This document shows positions 15,796 through 19,458 of a stretch of DNA of 19,458 bases, one piece after another. Numbering within the stretch: the first letter of the stretch is position 1; each line of letters begins with the position of its first letter. A model generated the notes under the pieces. That model was given only the letters and a program-made list of their open reading frames with translations, ran no database searches and was not told the DNA's origin. Source of the stretch: Bacillota bacterium (GTDB taxonomy: Bacteria > Bacillota > Clostridia > Christensenellales > CAG-138); assembly GCA_023416895.1 (NCBI GenBank), contig JAEZGQ010000166.1:1-19458 (forward strand), given 5' to 3'. The position numbers were made by a program, and so were the translations under genes.

Positions 15796-15830
15796 AAAAA
15801 GCGTATGCGGTCGTTTCGCATACGCTTTTT
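15796..15830. terminator. Bidirectional terminator between spoVAE and the VanW-family gene
   Basis: A perfect 14-bp inverted repeat, AAAAAGCGTATGCG (15796-15809) with CGCATACGCTTTTT (15817-15830), around a 7-base loop. A-runs and T-runs flank both sides, so it works in both directions. It lies 17 bases after spoVAE and 19 bases beyond the convergent VanW-family stop. Confidence 0.9.
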
Positions 15831-15849
15831 AATTCAAGCAATCTATAGG

Positions 15850-17448
15850 TTAACGAGCTTTTTTCAGTGCCTGATAATAACTCGTTTGATCATATTCGGC
15901 CAGAAGCGGCGTTCCCGGGAGATAACCCGCCCACACATAAATGCGCTCGGGGTGCATGTTGTAGGTGGTTTTTGCGATGGGCCTTTGCTCAACGGTGGTG
16001 TCACCCTTTTTGTAAATGGCGGTACTCTGGTAAACGTGGCCGGTGATGGCGCTGTTGTTCTTCCACCAGAAGGGTTCTACAAGGCGCGAATCTACGTTAA
16101 AGACGGTGGCAGTGGGCTCAAGCGTTTCCACAAGCTCGCTCTTAAGCTCAATGCTGTCGAACGTATCGGGGAAGGGCTCACCGTAAATTTCGCAGTAAAC
16201 ACGCTTTGCGGACGTATCCACCCATGTGAAAACGTAAATGGGAGCGGTCGTGTTGTTGCTCCACGTAAAGTCGATGGTGCCTGTGTTGATGGTAGCGTCA
16301 AGCCCGCCGTCCACATAAGAAAGCTGCTGGGAGTGTGCGCGGCGGTACTCGATTTTCATATCGCTCTTAAGCACGGTAAGGTACATCGTGGTGGATACCT
16401 GGCATACGCCACCGCCGGGCTGGTCTTCTGTGGCGGCACCGCCTTCAATTACTGCGGGAGCCTCCTTCCAGCCGTTTTTCAACGTCCGGTCGCCGAGAAC
16501 GGTATTGCACGAAAAAATTTCACCGGGCTGAAGCACATAACCGTACATGAGGCCGGTCGCCTTTACGATGTTGAATACACGCTCAACGCGGTCGTAGTGG
16601 CCCCTGCCGAACGAGGTCCATGCGCTCGCACGCATGATGAGCGTTTCCTTGAGCGTGGCGATGGTGACCGTGGGCGGGATTTGCGTGAACTGCAACTCCA
16701 CCTGCCCGAACTGACGGGCGGTGGTGCGGTCTTTTATGGTTTGGATGGCGGCGGGTACGTCGATGCCGCGGCCGGGCGTGCCTTCCACAAAGTCAAAGCG
16801 CATATCCCTAAGGTCGGTCACGGAACCATCCACGGGTAGGCCGAGGTTGCGCGCGTCGCTTACGCCGTTGTCGGGGTTGACAGCGAGCTGCTTTACCGTA
16901 AAGGTGGCGTCCGTAGGTGCAATGTTTACCTTTTCGGCAATGGAGTTGACGAGCGCGTCGAGGTTGGCGTTTGGCACGACGGTATATTCGATGCCGTAAG
17001 TGCGACCATTTTCCTTGATGTCCTCAAGCTCCGCCTCGAGCGTATCGAGGTCGCCCTCGCGGGCAAGCCCCATGGCTGTTGTGAGCACATCTTCCGTGGT
17101 GTAGGAAATGTCAAAACAGGAGGCGTCAACCGTATAGGTTTGTCCGTCCACAAGAAGCGAAAAGCCGACGTCATTTGTGAGCTCCTGTTCAGCGCTCTTG
17201 AGCGCCGCAGCCGCATCGGAAAGGCTCATGCCGCTTACGTCAATACCTGCGACCGTGATGCCTTCATGAAAAACGCCGGAGTTGATGATCTCCTGCCGCT
17301 TGTTTTCCCTGTACTCTTCATTGAGGTGGAGGAAAAGCGCCGTTCCGCCAAGCACGAGAACAACCACCAGCAACGAAATTGCAATGATCCCCCCAACGCT
17401 CATGCCCTGCTTTTTCTTGCGTTTTTTCCCTACGGCCTTAGCTTCCAT
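15850..17448 (-). CDS. VanW family protein with N-terminal membrane anchor and peptidoglycan-binding-like domain
   Basis: 532 residues. The N-terminus is a Lys/Arg-rich cytoplasmic stretch followed by one membrane segment (about residues 18-40), so the bulk faces the cell wall. GITVAGIDVSGMSLSDA (about 63-79) begins the putative peptidoglycan-binding region (PG_binding_4 type) that usually precedes VanW. The VanW domain covers about 283-420, with LQPGEIFSCNTVLGDRT (about 306-322) and GGGVCQVSTTMY (345-356) as hallmark segments. A C-terminal beta-rich part (about 425-505) is reminiscent of a G5-type module. The biochemical role of VanW proteins is not established despite their naming from a vancomycin-resistance cluster; this is not evidence of resistance. 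ATG 17446-17448 has only a weak GGGG ribosome binding site; Met16 is an alternative. It is monocistronic and convergent with spoVA. Confidence 0.92.
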   Translation of the reverse strand: MEAKAVGKKRKKKQGMSVGGIIAISLLVVVLVLGGTALFLHLNEEYRENKRQEIINSGVFHEGITVAGIDVSGMSLSDAAAALKSAEQELTNDVGFSLLVDGQTYTVDASCFDISYTTEDVLTTAMGLAREGDLDTLEAELEDIKENGRTYGIEYTVVPNANLDALVNSIAEKVNIAPTDATFTVKQLAVNPDNGVSDARNLGLPVDGSVTDLRDMRFDFVEGTPGRGIDVPAAIQTIKDRTTARQFGQVELQFTQIPPTVTIATLKETLIMRASAWTSFGRGHYDRVERVFNIVKATGLMYGYVLQPGEIFSCNTVLGDRTLKNGWKEAPAVIEGGAATEDQPGGGVCQVSTTMYLTVLKSDMKIEYRRAHSQQLSYVDGGLDATINTGTIDFTWSNNTTAPIYVFTWVDTSAKRVYCEIYGEPFPDTFDSIELKSELVETLEPTATVFNVDSRLVEPFWWKNNSAITGHVYQSTAIYKKGDTTVEQRPIAKTTYNMHPERIYVWAGYLPGTPLLAEYDQTSYYQALKKAR

Positions 17449-17514
17449 TGTACTTATTACCCCATTATTTCTATATTACGGGCAGAATCCTGCAAGGATA
17501 CCCAAACTACTACA

Positions 17515-17543
17515 ATTATATTTTGTGGAACAAGGGATGTAAA
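17515..17543 (-). promoter_or_regulatory. Promoter of the VanW-family gene
   Basis: On the minus strand TTTACA (17538-17543) and TATAAT (17515-17520) are separated by 17 bases, a near-consensus housekeeping promoter. Initiation near 17508 leaves a leader of about 60 bases containing a small GCAG/CTGC hairpin. Confidence 0.7.
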
Positions 17544-17593
17544 GAGATGCCATCCGTTTTCCACCCAATTATTCACTGAATGTTCATGTTTTG

Positions 17594-17622
17594 TTGCCAT
17601 CCACAAAAAGCGCCTGTATAAT
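17594..17622 (+). promoter_or_regulatory. Promoter of the ECF S component-coaX unit
   Basis: TTGCCA (17594-17599), a 17-base spacer and a perfect TATAAT (17617-17622). Initiation near 17629 gives an 85-base leader with two small hairpin possibilities: GGGAA/TTCTC near 17636-17650, and CTGT/ACAG around a GGC-GCAA-GCC tetraloop stem near 17650-17685. No known riboswitch class is recognised. Confidence 0.7.
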
Positions 17623-17713
17623 AAAAAACGGGTAAGGGAAAATTTTCTCTGTCGGCGCAAGCCACGGGGTACGTCGAACAGGTTTTCTACTTTGTGCGCA
17701 TGGAGGCAAAGCA

Positions 17714-18340
17714 ATGAAAAGCGAAAGCGTGAAAAAGCTTACACAATACGGCGTGCTTGTAGCGTTCATCCTTATTTTGGGGCTTACGCCCGTGGGCTAC
17801 ATCAAGCTGTCACCCGCGGCAAGCATTACGTTGGTACATCTCCCTGTGATCATCGGCGTTTATTTTCTCGGGCTTGAGGGCGGTGTGGTATTGGGGTTTT
17901 TCTTTGGACTGACGAGCCTTATCAGCTGTTTTTTGAACCCGGACGGAATCGCGGCCATCGTGCTTGGCACCAACACGGGGTTCGGCCTTTACAACATCGT
18001 GCTCATTCTTTGCATCCTGTTTTTGCCGCGCGTGCTCGTGGGCGTTTTTTCTGCGCTCGTGTACCGTGCGTTTGCAAGGCCGGAACGATCCAACGTTTTG
18101 GCGATGGCGGCTGCGGGCGTTGTGGGCTCGCTAACAAATACAGTATTTTTGCTCGGAGGATTGTACCTTTTGGCTTTTGAGCAAACCGCGGCGACCTTCG
18201 GTGTTGCGGGAAGCGCGCTTTTGGCCACGTTTCTTTCCATCATTTCCGTCAACGGGCTCCTTGAGGCCGTTGCGGCCGGCATCATCTGCCCGGCGGTGGG
18301 GAAAGCGCTTCAGGCTACGGCGCTGCTTGCAAAAAAATAA
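17714..18340 (+). CDS. ECF transporter S component, probably for pantothenate
   Basis: 208 residues with about six hydrophobic segments and a short polar N-terminus (MKSESVKKLTQYGVLVAF), as in energy-coupling factor substrate-binding subunits. The LGLTPVGYIKLSPAASITLVHLPV region (cited in parts: TPVGYIKL, ITLVHLPVIIG) and the following LGLEGGVVLGFFFGLTSL are typical of S components that dock on a shared EcfAAT module; the Ala/Gly-rich first helix fits the docking surface. The energising ATPases are not nearby, as is usual for group II ECF systems. Substrate is inferred from the pantothenate kinase gene 21 bases downstream. Other vitamin-type substrates cannot be excluded from the protein alone. 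GGAGG (17702-17706) lies 7 bases before the ATG. Confidence 0.88.
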   Translation: MKSESVKKLTQYGVLVAFILILGLTPVGYIKLSPAASITLVHLPVIIGVYFLGLEGGVVLGFFFGLTSLISCFLNPDGIAAIVLGTNTGFGLYNIVLILCILFLPRVLVGVFSALVYRAFARPERSNVLAMAAAGVVGSLTNTVFLLGGLYLLAFEQTAATFGVAGSALLATFLSIISVNGLLEAVAAGIICPAVGKALQATALLAKK

Positions 18341-18361
18341 TTTCGGGAGAATGTTATACGA

Positions 18362-19129
18362 ATGCTTCTTGTGATGGACGTTGGCAACACCAACATCAAA
18401 ACAGGCCTTTTTGAAAACGGACGGCTCAAATACTCTTGGCGGTTCACCACTGACTCGCGGCGTACTGCCGACGAATACGGCGTTCAGATGGAATCCTTTT
18501 TTGACCACCTCGGCATCAGCACGCGCGATGTGGACGGGATCATACTCTCCTCTGTCATTCCCTCCATGAATTACACCATCGAGCACATGTGCCAGTTGTA
18601 TTTCCATGGTCAGGGCGTGCTTCAAGTGAGCAGCGAACTCAGCCTTGGCATTTCCATTTTGTACGACCATCCTTCGCAGCTTGGGTCTGACCGTATCTGC
18701 AATGCCGTAGCAGCTTACAAAACCTACGGCGGGCCGTGCGTGGTGGTAGACTTCGGCACCGCTACAAACTTTTCCGTGGTTGGCAAGAGCGGCGAGTTTT
18801 TAGGAGGCCTCATCTGTCCGGGCATCATGGTTTCGGCCGACGCCATGGTGGAGCGCGCCGCCATGCTGCATCGTGTGGAATTCATCAAGCCCGCGCGCGT
18901 GGTTTGCACCAACACGCGCGAAGCCATTCAGTCGGGCGTCATTTTGGGCTATGTCGGCCAGGTGGACTATATCATCAGGCAAATTGAGCAGGAGTACAAC
19001 GAGGAGTTCCTCGTAATCGCCACGGGCGGCATGTCGTCTATGATCGCCAAGGAAACCGATCGTATCGGCATCGTCAACCCCACGCTTACACTGGAGGGAC
19101 TTTCTCTCATCTACGAGATGAATCACTGA
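18362..19129 (+). CDS. coaX: Type III pantothenate kinase
   Basis: 255 residues, normal for CoaX. The ASKHA-fold motifs are present: the N-terminal phosphate-1 loop LLVMDVGNTNIKTG with Asp6, GSDRICNAVAAY with Asp110 near the active site, VVVDFGTATNFSVV with Asp130, and GGLICPGIMVSADAM. It phosphorylates pantothenate with ATP as the first step of coenzyme A synthesis; type III enzymes need a monovalent cation and are not feedback-inhibited by CoA. The ATG has GGGAGA (18345-18350) 11 bases upstream and lies 21 bases after the S-component stop, so the two are co-transcribed. A terminator follows; the dus gene that often accompanies coaX is not seen next to it. Confidence 0.96.
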   Translation: MLLVMDVGNTNIKTGLFENGRLKYSWRFTTDSRRTADEYGVQMESFFDHLGISTRDVDGIILSSVIPSMNYTIEHMCQLYFHGQGVLQVSSELSLGISILYDHPSQLGSDRICNAVAAYKTYGGPCVVVDFGTATNFSVVGKSGEFLGGLICPGIMVSADAMVERAAMLHRVEFIKPARVVCTNTREAIQSGVILGYVGQVDYIIRQIEQEYNEEFLVIATGGMSSMIAKETDRIGIVNPTLTLEGLSLIYEMNH

Positions 19130-19194
19130 GCTTAAGAGGCAGCCAATCCGTGTGGTCGACCTGGCTGCTGTGCTAAAACAATACGATGTTTACC

Positions 19195-19227
19195 GCCCGT
19201 TTGTTGCATGCAAACGGGCCTTTTTTT
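19195..19227 (+). terminator. Rho-independent terminator after coaX
   Basis: A perfect 9-bp stem GCCCGTTTG/CAAACGGGC (19195-19203/19211-19219) with a 7-base loop, followed by seven Ts. A second hairpin GCAGCCA/TGGCTGC (19139-19145/19162-19168) lies just upstream without a T-run. Confidence 0.9.
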
Positions 19228-19257
19228 ATTGGGAAATGGGGCTTTTTCCTCAAAGTT

Positions 19258-19301
19258 CGCCGCAAACGCGCATTGCGGCGGAAGTGTGCGCATGGTATGC
19301 T
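19258..19301 (+). promoter_or_regulatory. Promoter with overlapping inverted repeat before the right-edge gene
   Basis: TTGCGG (19273-19278), 17 bases, then an extended -10 TGGTATGCT (19293-19301). The -35 is the right arm of a perfect inverted repeat CGCCGCAA/TTGCGGCG (19258-19265/19273-19280) with a 7-base centre, which could be an operator. Leader to the ATG is about 80 bases. Confidence 0.45.
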
Positions 19302-19389
19302 GATGCTGTAAAAACATTTCTTTGCTTGCGCGTACAGCGAGGCAACTTGCACACGGATTTCGGCTTGAACTTTGCGGGAGGTTCCGAAT

Positions 19390-19458
19390 ATGAAACGGGT
19401 TTCAAAGAAGGCGTTTTGTTTGACGTTCGCGCTGTTGCTGCTTCTCACGCTTGTGCCC
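19390..19458 (+). CDS. N-terminal fragment of a secreted or lipid-anchored protein (3' partial)
   Basis: 23 codons reach the window edge. ATG 19390 has GGGAGG (19376-19381) 8 bases upstream. The start MKRVSKKAFCLTFALLLLLT has a basic n-region followed by a long hydrophobic core, as in a signal peptide; the cleavage site or lipobox, if any, is beyond the edge. Nothing in the visible part identifies the mature protein. Confidence 0.7.
   Translation, partial: MKRVSKKAFCLTFALLLLLTLVP

Noticed and set aside
15805..16839. A 344-codon plus-strand frame opposite the VanW-family gene
   Set aside because: The minus-strand VanW protein is well conserved; the plus frame has no motif and no ribosome binding site, and it begins within the terminator region.
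15850..17448. VanW as evidence of vancomycin resistance
   Set aside because: No vanA/B ligase, vanH, vanX or regulator is nearby, and VanW-domain proteins are common in Clostridia without resistance.
17650..17690. GGCGCAAGCCACGGGG resembling the core of a class I c-di-GMP riboswitch
   Set aside because: One conserved A is missing, the partner helix and the GGTTACC-type 3' segment are absent, and the downstream genes are not typical targets.

Overview
The window looks like a chromosomal segment of an anaerobic, endospore-forming Gram-positive bacterium of the Clostridia type with moderately high GC. This rests on a spoVA operon, an NADH-linked iron-sulfur oxidoreductase operon of the kind that serves [FeFe]-hydrogenases, a VanW-family cell-wall protein, type III pantothenate kinase beside an ECF-transporter S component, and strong purine-rich ribosome binding sites. 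A genus cannot be assigned. No tRNA, rRNA, insertion sequence, phage gene or CRISPR array was found.

Layout, left to right. (1) 1-6471: the 3' three quarters of a giant cyclic beta-1,2-glucan synthase-like gene (glycosyltransferase, glucoamylase-like and GH94 phosphorylase parts in one chain), then ygiQ (radical SAM) at 6536-8509. (2) 8510-9084: a 575-base gap holding a dense set of inverted repeats that ends in a terminator-like hairpin with eight Ts. This may be an unrecognised non-coding RNA. A promoter region and leader for the next operon follow. (3) 9085-12333: four tightly packed genes encoding a NuoE-like subunit, a histidine-kinase-like ATPase, an HndB-like ferredoxin and a NuoF/HndC-like flavoprotein, closed by a strong terminator. 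The hydrogenase catalytic subunit usual in such operons is absent. (4) 12467-13237: a LigB-type dioxygenase homologue with its own promoter, followed by a 366-base gap with a short duplicated sequence and a terminator.

(5) 13604-15778: a sporulation operon of two small undescribed ORFs, spoVAC, spoVAD and spoVAE. The genes overlap end to start, and a forespore sigma-F-like promoter lies upstream. A long perfect hairpin at 15796-15830 serves as terminator for this operon and for the convergent VanW-family gene (15850-17448, minus strand). (6) 17449-17713 is a divergent promoter region with one good promoter in each direction. It leads to an ECF S component (probably for pantothenate) and coaX, which together would import vitamin B5 and commit it to coenzyme A. 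(7) A terminator follows coaX, then a promoter, and the first 23 codons of a secreted or lipid-anchored protein run off the right edge.

The functional themes are redox metabolism (group 3), dipicolinic acid uptake into the spore (group 5), CoA supply (group 6) and glucan synthesis or phosphorolysis (group 1). The most unusual items are the structured gap at 8530-8862, the two small ORFs heading the spoVA operon, and the oxidoreductase operon without its hydrogenase subunit.
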